NCBI RefSeq assembly: GCF_900547735.1
Contig: NZ_URHZ01000029.1
Location: forward strand, 1-59,132
Length of the DNA stretch: 59,132 bases
Reading direction: 5' to 3'
Source: an uncultured Clostridium sp.
GTDB taxonomy: Bacteria > Bacillota > Clostridia > Lachnospirales > Lachnospiraceae
Shown: positions 24,160 to 33,225 of the stretch, in pieces
Numbering within the stretch: the stretch's first letter is position 1
Layout: every line of letters starts with the position of its first letter
The notes under the pieces: model-generated
The model's input: only the letters and a program-made list of their open reading frames with translations
What the model was told of the DNA's origin: nothing
Databases searched by the model: none
Made by a program: the position numbers and the translations under genes

Positions 24160-25575
24160 ATGGTTTTCAGCAGCTTGGAATTTATATTTCGGTTTCTTCC
24201 GCTATTTTTGATGATTTATTATGTTATCCCGGACCACTGGAAGAATTTCTGGCTTCTTGCGGGAAGTCTTGGCTTTTATTTTTATGGGGTCAGGGATACC
24301 CCTTTTTATTTTGTTCTTCTGGTTCTCTCGATTCTGGTCAATTACAGAATCGGGATTTTGATAGGACGGAGAAGGCTGGGCAGGCTGCGGAAGAGATGGC
24401 TCTTTTGCGGTATTATCTATAATCTCTCATGGCTGATTCTTTTCAAATACGCAGCATTCTTTATGCAAAACGGGAATCTGCTTCTGGAAAGAATGGGAGT
24501 TCCGCTGCATTTACCGGTTTTTGCCCCAATCCTTCCGCTGGGTATCAGTTTCTATACATTTCAGGCTCTTTCCTACCTGGTGGATGTGTATCGGAAAGAG
24601 GTCCCCTGCGAGCGGTCGGTGGTTGGTTTCGGCATGTATATCAGCATGTTTCCGCAGTTGATCGCCGGCCCTGTTGTGACCTACTCCTCGCTTCGGCCGC
24701 AGATTGGCGGCCGGAGGTTTACCCTGCGCGGCATTGAGGACGGCCTGCAGGAGTTCACCATCGGCCTGGGTTTTAAGGTGCTCCTGGCGAACCGGCTTGG
24801 CGGTCTATGGAACGAAGTTCAGACGATTGGCTATGACAGCATTTCCACACCCCTGGCCTGGCTCGGCCTTGCGTCCTTCAGCTTGCAGATTTATTTTGAC
24901 TTTTATGGATACTCACTCATGGCGAAAGGGCTGGGGACGATGATGGGGTTTCATCTTCCGAAAAACTTCCGCCACCCATACATGTCCCTGTCCATGACGG
25001 AATTCTGGCGTAGATGGCATATAACGCTCGGCAGCTGTTTCCGGGAATACGTATACATTCCGCTGGGAGGCAGCCGGCTGGGAACCTTTTTGACCTTCCG
25101 CAACCTGCTGGCGGTCTGGTTTTTGACCGGATTCTGGCACGGGGCCGGCTGGAATTTTATAATATGGGGGCTTTTACTGTTTCTGATTATGGCGGTTGAA
25201 CGCATTGGGCTTATCCGTGTACTGGAACGGCGGCGGTTAATCGGACATCTTTATATGATGCTTATGATTCCCTTGACCTGGCTTGTGTTTGCTGTTACCG
25301 GCATCGGACAAATCTTAACGTACTTCCAAAGGCTGTTCCCGTTTTTTAACCGTCAGAGTCTTTTTTATTACAGCGGGGATTATCTGAAATATGGAAAGCT
25401 TTATGCGGTCTCCATTGTGGCTGGGCTTATATTTATGACGGATATCCCGTTTCGTATTTATAAACATTATAAATATTCCCCGGTTACGGCGGCAGCGCTT
25501 CTGGCCGTTTTCTGGGGATGCGTCTATTGTATGCGTATCGGGCTGAATGATCCATTTTTGTATTTTCGATTTTAG
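24160..25575 (+). CDS. MBOAT family O-acyltransferase (AlgI-like)
   Basis: A 471-residue polytopic membrane protein with about ten helices. The conserved MBOAT segments are present: PLGISFYTFQALSYLVDVYR (about 126-145), FDFYGYSLMAKGLG, MTEFWRRWHITLGSCFREYVYIPLGGSR and the catalytic His327 in GFWHGAGWNFI. The family moves acyl groups (usually acetyl) across or onto membrane or cell-wall polymers, working with a secreted SGNH-fold partner. Such a partner follows only 13 bases downstream, and together they resemble the AlgI/AlgJ or DltB/DltD pairing. The acceptor (exopolysaccharide, teichoic acid or peptidoglycan) is not evident. The ribosome site GAGAGGA precedes ATG 24160. Confidence 0.92.
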   Translation: MVFSSLEFIFRFLPLFLMIYYVIPDHWKNFWLLAGSLGFYFYGVRDTPFYFVLLVLSILVNYRIGILIGRRRLGRLRKRWLFCGIIYNLSWLILFKYAAFFMQNGNLLLERMGVPLHLPVFAPILPLGISFYTFQALSYLVDVYRKEVPCERSVVGFGMYISMFPQLIAGPVVTYSSLRPQIGGRRFTLRGIEDGLQEFTIGLGFKVLLANRLGGLWNEVQTIGYDSISTPLAWLGLASFSLQIYFDFYGYSLMAKGLGTMMGFHLPKNFRHPYMSLSMTEFWRRWHITLGSCFREYVYIPLGGSRLGTFLTFRNLLAVWFLTGFWHGAGWNFIIWGLLLFLIMAVERIGLIRVLERRRLIGHLYMMLMIPLTWLVFAVTGIGQILTYFQRLFPFFNRQSLFYYSGDYLKYGKLYAVSIVAGLIFMTDIPFRIYKHYKYSPVTAAALLAVFWGCVYCMRIGLNDPFLYFRF

Positions 25576-25588
25576 ACGGAGGCATGGG

Positions 25589-26512
25589 ATGAGAAGATAT
25601 TGGTACAGTATTTTATTGACAGGCAGTATGATTGTTATGGCGTCCGCAGATCTGTCACAGGACATGCCGAAAAATAATCCGATCCCCCGGGAGGCGGCGG
25701 AGCCCGCGGATAACCATATGGCGGGGGCAAAGCGCGCGGGAATGACGGAGTCTGTGACTTCGGCTGCGGAGTGGATGAAAAAAGAGGAGAGTACGGCGGT
25801 AATTCGCGGGACGAAAGAAACAGCCGGGATGAAAGAAACAGCCGGGATGGAAGAAACAGCCGGAACGGAAGAAGAGGCCGGGACGGGAACAATGGCCAGG
25901 ACGGAAGAATCGGCTGGTACGGAAAAAACGGTTGAGACGGGGGGAGAGATGAAGGAAGACTTTTCAAATGTATTGTTTATTGGAGATTCACGGACCGTGG
26001 GACTTTCGGAATATGGTGATTTAGGACAGGCGGATGTATTCGCGACTTCCGGGATGACGGTTTTTGAGCTTTTTCGGGAGCGGGTTTCCGTGAAGGGGGA
26101 AGAAAAAAAGACGCTGGAGGAATTGCTCTCATTGAAACGCTACCGCACAATTTATCTCATGCTGGGGATCAATGAGCTGGGATATGAAGAGGAGAGTATT
26201 GTCGGACAATACCGTTCCGTTGTGGAGAAAATCCGCGCAGAGCAGCCCGCGGCGGTACTGGTGCTTGCGGCAAATTTACATGTGACCAGGGAAAAAGCCG
26301 CCAAAAGCAGGATTTATAACAACCTGAGAATTGACGGCCTGAATCAGTCCATTGAAAAAATAGCGGAGGATACCGGCTGCCGCTATATCGATGTCAACAG
26401 CATCTTTGATGATGAGAATGGAAATTTGTCTGCGGCGTACTCCACCGACGGCGCCCATATTTTGGGGAAATACTATTCTGTATGGGGGGAGTGGATCCGT
26501 AACGGCGGATAA
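25589..26512 (+). CDS. Secreted SGNH-hydrolase-like protein with repeat stalk
   Basis: 307 residues. A signal peptide/anchor at 3-22 (YWYSILLTGSMIVMASAD) is followed by a low-complexity stalk at about 74-115 built from seven 6-residue steps of the type GMKETA/GTEETA, coded by an 18-bp tandem repeat. The C-terminal half is an SGNH domain: GDSR with Ser134, LMLGINELGY, and the catalytic pair Asp287-His290 in STDGAHI. It would act outside the cell as an esterase or acyltransferase on an acylated polymer, as partner of the MBOAT protein directly upstream. The start is set at ATG 25589 (ACGGAGG upstream), after the MBOAT stop. Nine bases separate it from the convergent kinase gene, with no terminator between. 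Confidence 0.85.
   Translation: MRRYWYSILLTGSMIVMASADLSQDMPKNNPIPREAAEPADNHMAGAKRAGMTESVTSAAEWMKKEESTAVIRGTKETAGMKETAGMEETAGTEEEAGTGTMARTEESAGTEKTVETGGEMKEDFSNVLFIGDSRTVGLSEYGDLGQADVFATSGMTVFELFRERVSVKGEEKKTLEELLSLKRYRTIYLMLGINELGYEEESIVGQYRSVVEKIRAEQPAAVLVLAANLHVTREKAAKSRIYNNLRIDGLNQSIEKIAEDTGCRYIDVNSIFDDENGNLSAAYSTDGAHILGKYYSVWGEWIRNGG
25808..25933 (+). repeat. 18-bp tandem repeat coding the stalk
   Basis: Seven units of 18 bp (for example GGGATGAAAGAAACAGCC), the first three nearly identical and the last four degenerating. Frame is kept, so copy number changes would lengthen or shorten the stalk in six-residue steps. Confidence 0.9.
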
Positions 26513-26521
26513 ATGAACGCG

Positions 26522-29314
26522 CTATACAATCCACCGCCGCAGGGTCTCCATGAGTATTCCGATATCAATCGGCTTTGCAATATGGTCATTCATTCCCGCA
26601 CTGTGGGCCTTTCCGATATCGGATGCAAAAGCATTGGCCGTCAGGGCAAGGATGGGAATGGTATTGGAATCCTCCCGCTTCATGGCGCGGATCGTTTTTG
26701 TTGCTTGATATCCGTCCATCACAGGCATTTGAATATCCATCAGAATACCGGCATACTCTCCGGGGGAGGAGGTTTCGAATCGATTGACTGCGATCAAACC
26801 GTTTTCCGCCGTGTCGATCAGAAAACCGTGCGTTTCAAGCAGCTCAACCGCGATCTCACGGTTGAGTTCATTATCCTCCGCCAGCAGAAGTTTCTTGCCG
26901 TTTAAGGCGGCATAGGGACGCTCACGCAGCATTCCCCGGGTATCGGAACGGCCGGTTCTGCAAAATTGGTGGAAGGTATGTATCATTTTTGATTTAAACA
27001 GCGGTTTTGTGATGAAGGCATCCGCACCCGCCGACCGGAACTTATCCTCGATCTCAGAAAAGTCGTAGGCGGAAATGATGATAATAGGCGTATCCGTGCC
27101 AACCTTCTTTCGAATTCGCTTTAATGTCTCAAGACCGTCAATATCCGGCATGAGCCAGTCTAGAATCACGGCAAAGTAGTCGTCTGCCGCCTCATGAGCC
27201 TCGGCAACACGGTCGACGGCCTCCATGCCGGACAGCACCCAACTGCAATGCATTCCCAGTTCATTCAGAATCTCGGAGACACTTTCACATATTATCTGGT
27301 CATCATCCACGACCAAAACCGGCAGCCCGGCCAGTTCTTCGTTATTGTTATCCGCCTCTGCGCATAATTCAAAGGTGACGGCAACGATAAACTGGCTGCC
27401 TTTTCCCGGAATGCTTTTCACTTCGATGGTCCCGTTCATCATGCGGACGATGTTCTGCGTAATTGCCATACCGAGTCCGGTACCCTGGATATTATAAATT
27501 CTGGCGTCATCGGCCCGGGAGAAAGGTTCAAAAAGATGCGGGATGAAATCTTCCTGCATTCCGATCCCGGAGTCGGTTACTATGAAAGAGTATTGCCCCT
27601 TTCCCCTGGCAAAAGAGGGGGTTTCCTGAATGATCAGTCCGATGGTCCCGCCTTCGGGTGTATATTTGACGGCGTTGGAAAGCAGATTTACAAGTACCTG
27701 CTGCAGCCGTCCCCCGTCCGTCACCACCTTTTCATGGCGGACCCGGTTGGCATTTACCTGCAGCGTTTGATGCTTTTCTGCGACCAGGGGGCGGAATACA
27801 TCCATTACATCTTCAATCAGGTCCGGAAGTGAGACGTCCTCAGAGGTCAAATCGATCTTCCCGCTTTCAATTTTAGACATATCCAGGACTTCGTTGATCA
27901 GATTCAGCAGATGGCGGCTGGCCGTGTTGATTTTCGCAAGGCAGTCCTGTATTTTCTCCGGGGAGTTTAAGTTTGACTGTGCGATGACAGACATGCCGAT
28001 GATGGCATTCATGGGCGTGCGGATATCATGGGACATGGAGGAAAGGAAGTTGGTCTTGGCATCACTGGCAATCTGGGCTGTCTTGCAGGCATCCTCCAGC
28101 ACCTGTCTCTGCTTCGCCTGCTCCATCCGTTCCCTGGTCACATCAAGCCCCACGCTGTAATAGGAGGGGACGCCGTCCCAGCTATCCCCGGCGCTTACAA
28201 AGCTGAACGACAGCGCCAGTATTTTGACGGTTCCATGATAAGTGACGACACGCCCTTCTGCCGCCGTGGGTTTGCCGCCCACCCTCGATTGATCCATGAT
28301 ACCGGTTATTTCCTCAATGTCGTCCGGATGCACATAGGTACACTGGGAGTGGAGCTCCTGTTCAAATTCCTCTTTTGTATAGCCGATGAGATCCAGAAAA
28401 CCGCCGCCGTACCAGAGGATTGTTCTCATATCTCTGGCGTCCACGCGCGCAAATCCGCCATGGACGCTGTTAATCAGCGCATCCCGTTCCTGATCCTTCT
28501 TTGCAAGTTTGTACTCCGCACTGAACATATCGTGGGAGAGCTCAAGCCGTGCCCGGCGTCCCTTCCAGTTAATTTCCAGATTCCGGATCATAAATGTCCG
28601 TCCCAGGGTGGGATTATCGAATTCCCAGTTATAAAATTCTTCCTTACACAATTTGTCATTGGTGCAGAAGGGGCAGGGGGAGGTCCGCCCCTGGATCATC
28701 TCATAGCACTTTTGGCCCACCGCTTTCGACGCCGGTACGCCAAGCACCTCACAGGAGGTCTGATTCAGGTACAGAAGCTCATAGGTGTCGATATCGCTGA
28801 CATAGGCATTGCCCTCATATGTATCCAGCATCGCCCGGAAGCAATGATGCTGCTGTCTGTTCAGCCGGGCCTGCTCTTCACGTTCGGCGGCCAGCGTTCC
28901 GGCATCGGTAAACTCCATACGGAGCGCCTGTTTGTCCGTTGCCGGGTCCCAGTTTATGGTTCCCAGTAGGCGCACCCAGGTAAAACCGTCCGCCTGCCGG
29001 GGCAGACGGATGGTCATATCAATATCAGAATCACCCCTTTGGACGGCCTGTGCCGCCGCATGGCGGAGCGCCGTAAAATCGTCGGGAAAGTGACCGTAGT
29101 AATCGCGCAGGCCTGGGAAGAGGCCGTAAAAGTCTTCCTCCGTATATCCTGTAAGTCTGAAAAACCCGGGGTTTCCCCATATAAGTGTCAAGGAGTCATC
29201 CATCAGGCAGCAAATAACGCCAATCTTTAATAAATCCATTCCAGCAGGACATTTTCTTTCTGTTATCTGCAGTGGGGCGGAATCGTTTCGTTTGTTTCTT
29301 TCACTGATATCCAT
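26522..29314 (-). CDS. PAS hybrid histidine kinase, soluble, with two receivers
   Basis: 930 residues without transmembrane helices. PAS domains occupy about 20-400 (PAS, then a Cys-type PAS with Cys203, Cys214 and Cys217 in CYEMIQGRTSPCPFC, then a third PAS). HisKA has His429 in SHDIRTPMNAI, HATPase has GTGLGMAITQNIV, and two receivers follow (Asp719 in LDWLMPDIDG; Asp860 in MDIQMPVMDG). It has no HPt and no DNA-binding domain. The ribosome site AGGTGA lies just before ATG. The gene is preceded by the shared island promoter and is convergent with the SGNH gene. It lies 138 bases downstream of the large GGDEF-EAL gene on the same strand, each with its own promoter. Confidence 0.93.
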   Translation of the reverse strand: MDISERNKRNDSAPLQITERKCPAGMDLLKIGVICCLMDDSLTLIWGNPGFFRLTGYTEEDFYGLFPGLRDYYGHFPDDFTALRHAAAQAVQRGDSDIDMTIRLPRQADGFTWVRLLGTINWDPATDKQALRMEFTDAGTLAAEREEQARLNRQQHHCFRAMLDTYEGNAYVSDIDTYELLYLNQTSCEVLGVPASKAVGQKCYEMIQGRTSPCPFCTNDKLCKEEFYNWEFDNPTLGRTFMIRNLEINWKGRRARLELSHDMFSAEYKLAKKDQERDALINSVHGGFARVDARDMRTILWYGGGFLDLIGYTKEEFEQELHSQCTYVHPDDIEEITGIMDQSRVGGKPTAAEGRVVTYHGTVKILALSFSFVSAGDSWDGVPSYYSVGLDVTRERMEQAKQRQVLEDACKTAQIASDAKTNFLSSMSHDIRTPMNAIIGMSVIAQSNLNSPEKIQDCLAKINTASRHLLNLINEVLDMSKIESGKIDLTSEDVSLPDLIEDVMDVFRPLVAEKHQTLQVNANRVRHEKVVTDGGRLQQVLVNLLSNAVKYTPEGGTIGLIIQETPSFARGKGQYSFIVTDSGIGMQEDFIPHLFEPFSRADDARIYNIQGTGLGMAITQNIVRMMNGTIEVKSIPGKGSQFIVAVTFELCAEADNNNEELAGLPVLVVDDDQIICESVSEILNELGMHCSWVLSGMEAVDRVAEAHEAADDYFAVILDWLMPDIDGLETLKRIRKKVGTDTPIIIISAYDFSEIEDKFRSAGADAFITKPLFKSKMIHTFHQFCRTGRSDTRGMLRERPYAALNGKKLLLAEDNELNREIAVELLETHGFLIDTAENGLIAVNRFETSSPGEYAGILMDIQMPVMDGYQATKTIRAMKREDSNTIPILALTANAFASDIGKAHSAGMNDHIAKPIDIGILMETLRRWIV

Positions 29315-29344
29315 CTTTTATCACCTGTCCTATGTAACCGATAA

Positions 29345-29403
29345 TCTTTGTTCACATACATAAATATTGTCATAAGTATAACAAAAGGAAATAAAAATAG
29401 CAA
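29345..29403 (-). promoter_or_regulatory. Island promoter A with downstream conserved motif
   Basis: On the minus strand: TTGCTA (29403-29398), 17 bases, TATACT (29380-29375), then 13 bases and ATGTATGTGAACAAAGA (29361-29345). Spacing and motif match the promoters of two other signalling genes here. Confidence 0.7.
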
Positions 29404-29452
29404 CAAAAACAGAGGACAGCGAAGATTAATAACCGTTATGCGAAACGTGGAT

Positions 29453-32400
29453 TTATTTCAGGAAGAACTGTTCCGGCGGGACCGGTTTTCCGATTAGGAA
29501 TCCCTGGATATAATCACAGCCGGTATCCTTGATAAACCGGTACTGTTCCTCGGTCTCAACCCCCTCGGCACAGCACCTGATTCCCAATTCATGGCACAGC
29601 TCCACGATATGTTTTACTAAAATCTCACATTTTTCGGCGGTTTTGTACCGTTGTACGATGCTCTTATCGATTTTAAGAAGATCGAAATCAGCCATCATTA
29701 AAAATTCGTAGGAAGAGTATTCCACGCCGAAGTCATCCAGGACAATGCCGAAGCCGTGGCCTTTCAGTTGTTCGAGGAGCAGGGCCATCTGCTTCTTATT
29801 CAGAGTTTCCTGGGTTTCCGTAATCTCAATCTCCAATTGTTCCGGCCTCAAATCATACCGTTTGAAGACGTCCAGAAATTTCTCTAAAAAACGGTGATCA
29901 AACAGGGTGATCCTGGAAAAATTGAGAGCCAGCCTGATGTCTGCGAACGGTGTATCTTTCCAGCCGGTCAGGAGTCTGCATACCTCTTCCAGAACGAAGA
30001 AATCAATATTTGATATCAGCCCTTCGCTTTCAAGCAGGGGGATGAAATGGCAGGGCGGCAAAATGGAGCCGTCCGTTTCCCTGTAGCGCACCAGTGCTTC
30101 AGCGCTGTCGATCCGTCCCGATTTCAGGTTAATCTTGGGCTGAAGATAGATGAGGTATTCTTTATTCAGGATTGCGCTTGTCAAATCCTGAAGCAGAGGC
30201 ATTTTTTCGGTGGCGGACGTACCGGATTTTTTGTAATATTCCTGTTTCCTTAGATACATCAGCCGGTCTGCTTTATGTAACGATTCATTTAAGTCGGTAT
30301 AGATGTCATTCCATGTGGTTCCGATTGCGATAATACAAATACCGTTTTCCGACAGGGATTCTTCCAGCCGGTTGATCTGTTCCATAAATGTTTCATAGCC
30401 CAGGCCCTCCGATACAATCAGAAATTCATCCCCGCTGAGCCGGAATTTCCGGGCATTGGGGAAATTTTTCTTCATCTGCCCGGACACCTGGGTGATAAGC
30501 ATGTCGCCATACAGATGGCCCTTTGTGTCATTGAGCCGCTTGAGTCCGTTGATATCCATATAGATGACTCCTGTGGGAGCAGGCATGCGTTTTGAGAAGT
30601 CGTCGCAGTAATTCATAAAACTGTTCCGGTTTTCAAGTCCTGTCATGGCATCCTGATAAACCATAAGCTCCATGCTTTTTTTAAGCGAATTCTTAGCAAG
30701 TTCATTCTCCAGAAAATAGGAGAGGCCTCTCAGATAATGGAAGTTCTTTTTATTCTGCCTGGGATCGTCCACTCCCAGAAAATTGCAGACTTCTCCCTGT
30801 CCGGACAGCGGGATAGCCATAAGGCTGCTGATCCCCTGCTTCTTCAGGATGTCGTATTCCAGCCGGCGGTCTTTTCCAAGTTCCTCAATGTCGTCGATTT
30901 TGATATAGCCTCTGACTGCAAACTGTTCCATCCAGAAAGATATTGTTTCAAGCGGAAGGTTCTGCAGCAGCTCCTTCTGCGGGGGCACGCCCGGCGCACA
31001 TATTTCATAGGTATTGTTTGCAGTATCATGTTTTACATCGACTTCAATGATATACACACGGTCGGACTGGTAATAATTTTGTACGATGCGCAGGACATAT
31101 CCAATGACATCATCCTGATAGTCAGCCGAGGCCAGCCACTGAAGGCAGTCTGCCAGGCTCTTTTCAGTCATCATGGAGGGATTGATTTCCCCGGGAACGG
31201 TCATGGCCCCGGAATCTGCGTGAAAAGATAAAAGGTACGCGTCATTGCCAAGCCATTTCATGGAGGAGGCATGTAAATCAGCCTGCAGGCCGCATCCGGG
31301 GAGAGTAAGACATCCCGTCCCTCCATTTAAAAGAGGGCAGAATTCACAGATATTGTCTTTTCCAAAGAATGCTTTGTAACAGAATTCCCCCAACTGCACT
31401 TTGGGCATTAAGTCCTTGGTTTTTTGGCTCAGGTACAGTAATTCGAAGGAATCCTGACCGATGACGTAAATGCAGGACTCGTTTGAATCGAGAATCGTAT
31501 GCAGTTGCAGCTCCATTTCGCTGTACAAGTCCATCGCCCTGCGCTTCTGCAGGAAAATGGTCATCATCTGGGCGATAAGAGACAGGATATCCACTTCCTC
31601 CTCCGTCCAGAGGCGCAAGCCTGTACATTCGTCAAAACCGATAAAACCCGCAAGCTCTTCCCCTTTCCAGAAAGCGCACTGCAGCGTGGAGCAGATTCCC
31701 TGTTCTTCCAGCAAATCCCGCTGTGCGGGGTGCAGTGCGGCAATATCCCGGCAGTAGAAAAGTGAATTATCCTCAAATAAGGTATGATAATCTCCAAATT
31801 GGCTGTAATTCAGATTCTGCAGCAGATCAATCTGCGGGGAGATGCCGCCGTTGCACCATTCGTAGGTGTTGGAAGTATATTTCCCGTCTTCGGTGGATTC
31901 AAATATATAGGCCCTGCTCACATCAAATCTTTTGCCGACTATTTCCAGAATCAGATTAATGGCCTGATCGGGATTTTCCATGCGGTAAAGGATTTTAAAA
32001 ATATCAGTCAGAAAATCTCCCAGCCCCCGGGCCGTTCTCGATTCGGAATCAATTCGCGCGCCGATGGAAGAGACTCCCGTTTTCTCCTGATGATAAATCT
32101 GATTGCCGTCATACATAACGTAGTTATTTTTGCCGCTGGTTTTAGCAAGGTACAGGGCCTGATCGGCATGGTTGTACAGCGATTTAAAATCATGACCGTC
32201 TTCCGGGTATACGGCAACGCCGATACTGCAGGACAGCCTGACGGAGTATTTTTCATTTTCAAACAGGTGGCGGAAAATGTCCGCCAGACGTTCCGCCTTT
32301 TTTTCGGCCGCCTTTTTGGAAGGTATATTTTTCATGAAAACGGTAAATTCATCGCCACCGATCCGGCCCACAATGTCGGTTGAACGCATAAGGGATTTCA

Positions 32401-33007
32401 TGGCGGCCGCCGCTTCGGTCAGGACCACGTCCCCTACCATATGGCCTTTTGTATCGTTAATCTGTTTGAAATTATCCATGTCGACCATAAACAGGGCGCA
32501 GTTGAGCTCCGGCTTGCCGGCAAGAAACTGCCTAATCCGCTTTTCTGTTTCCTTGCGGTTATATAAACCTGTCAGGGAATCCTGCTCCGCCTGGATACGC
32601 AGCCGGTCAATCGCCTGCATCTCATCGTCAATATTGAAAATAATTCCGATGGCGCTGGAGGGGGTTCCCGCATCGTCAAATTGTGTAAGGACCAGAAAAC
32701 GGTACCAGCGGGCGGCACCGCTTTTTTCCGGAATACGGAATTCCGCCGTGGCGTATATTTTTCCCTGTGCGATCCCTGCCTGCAGGGACTGGAACACGGT
32801 CCGGTCCTCCGCGTAAATACACTCCGACAGGCGGTTTTTGAAACAGTTTTCCATATCCGCAGCAGTATACCCTAACAGTTGAACAAAACCGTCGTTCATC
32901 TCCTCAATGGAAAAATATTTATCAGTTCTGCATTTCAGTATTCCTACCTGGAGGGCATCCGCCATCATTTGGAATTTTAAGTTGGCCTGGTTCGTTATTT
33001 TGATCAT
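29453..33007 (-). CDS. Tandem GGDEF / EAL protein with PAS and GAF sensors
   Basis: 1184 soluble residues. Order: PAS (about 1-125), GGDEF (motif GGDEF at 217-221), GAF-like (about 310-480), Cys-type PAS (Cys543, Cys554, Cys557), a second GAF-like region (about 620-780), a second GGDEF with SGDEF (Asp860), then EAL with AEALVRY (Glu970), LDDFGVEYSS and EGVETEEQ. Both an intact cyclase motif and an intact phosphodiesterase motif are visible, so the protein may both make and degrade cyclic di-GMP depending on its sensors. Two GGDEF domains in one chain are unusual. The ribosome site AGGAAGG precedes the ATG. The gene shares a promoter type with kinase genes around it. Confidence 0.93.
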   Translation of the reverse strand: MIKITNQANLKFQMMADALQVGILKCRTDKYFSIEEMNDGFVQLLGYTAADMENCFKNRLSECIYAEDRTVFQSLQAGIAQGKIYATAEFRIPEKSGAARWYRFLVLTQFDDAGTPSSAIGIIFNIDDEMQAIDRLRIQAEQDSLTGLYNRKETEKRIRQFLAGKPELNCALFMVDMDNFKQINDTKGHMVGDVVLTEAAAAMKSLMRSTDIVGRIGGDEFTVFMKNIPSKKAAEKKAERLADIFRHLFENEKYSVRLSCSIGVAVYPEDGHDFKSLYNHADQALYLAKTSGKNNYVMYDGNQIYHQEKTGVSSIGARIDSESRTARGLGDFLTDIFKILYRMENPDQAINLILEIVGKRFDVSRAYIFESTEDGKYTSNTYEWCNGGISPQIDLLQNLNYSQFGDYHTLFEDNSLFYCRDIAALHPAQRDLLEEQGICSTLQCAFWKGEELAGFIGFDECTGLRLWTEEEVDILSLIAQMMTIFLQKRRAMDLYSEMELQLHTILDSNESCIYVIGQDSFELLYLSQKTKDLMPKVQLGEFCYKAFFGKDNICEFCPLLNGGTGCLTLPGCGLQADLHASSMKWLGNDAYLLSFHADSGAMTVPGEINPSMMTEKSLADCLQWLASADYQDDVIGYVLRIVQNYYQSDRVYIIEVDVKHDTANNTYEICAPGVPPQKELLQNLPLETISFWMEQFAVRGYIKIDDIEELGKDRRLEYDILKKQGISSLMAIPLSGQGEVCNFLGVDDPRQNKKNFHYLRGLSYFLENELAKNSLKKSMELMVYQDAMTGLENRNSFMNYCDDFSKRMPAPTGVIYMDINGLKRLNDTKGHLYGDMLITQVSGQMKKNFPNARKFRLSGDEFLIVSEGLGYETFMEQINRLEESLSENGICIIAIGTTWNDIYTDLNESLHKADRLMYLRKQEYYKKSGTSATEKMPLLQDLTSAILNKEYLIYLQPKINLKSGRIDSAEALVRYRETDGSILPPCHFIPLLESEGLISNIDFFVLEEVCRLLTGWKDTPFADIRLALNFSRITLFDHRFLEKFLDVFKRYDLRPEQLEIEITETQETLNKKQMALLLEQLKGHGFGIVLDDFGVEYSSYEFLMMADFDLLKIDKSIVQRYKTAEKCEILVKHIVELCHELGIRCCAEGVETEEQYRFIKDTGCDYIQGFLIGKPVPPEQFFLK

Positions 33008-33036
33008 TTTTTCCTTCCTAAAGGTCTGAAAAGACT

Positions 33037-33101
33037 TCTTTGCTCATATACATATTTATTTAGATTGCTATCAGTATAGCAAAGGAGATTGTAAATATCA
33101 A
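33037..33101 (-). promoter_or_regulatory. Island promoter B with downstream conserved motif
   Basis: On the minus strand: TTGATA (33101-33096), 17 bases, TATACT (33078-33073), then 19 bases and ATGTATATGAGCAAAGA (33053-33037), a close match to promoters A and C. Confidence 0.7.
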
Positions 33102-33118
33102 CAAAAACAGAACCATGG

Positions 33119-33160
33119 AAAAAACGAAAAGCACGCTTCGCGAACTTGTCATTGCCACTC
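33119..33160 (-). repeat. 41-bp dispersed repeat, copy A
   Basis: Read on the minus strand it begins GAGTGGCAATGACAAGTTCG and continues through GCGAAGCGTGCTTTTCGTTT. It matches copy B (57490-57530, plus strand) at all but about four positions. It begins just after the stem of the terminator of the GntR gene on the same strand. Confidence 0.85.
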
Positions 33161-33167
33161 AATAAAG

Positions 33168-33205
33168 AACGGCGGCCTGTACGCGTAAGAGCGCAGGCCG
33201 CCGTT
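33168..33205 (-). terminator. Terminator of the first double-GntR gene
   Basis: AACGGCGGCCTG (33168-33179) pairs with CAGGCCGCCGTT (33194-33205); on the minus strand the stem is followed by CTTTATT. Confidence 0.75.
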
Positions 33206-33225
33206 TAAAGGTATAATATTTTCTG

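Noticed and set aside
28028..28969. 313-codon plus-strand ORF.
   Set aside because: Shadow of the 930-residue hybrid kinase on the opposite strand.
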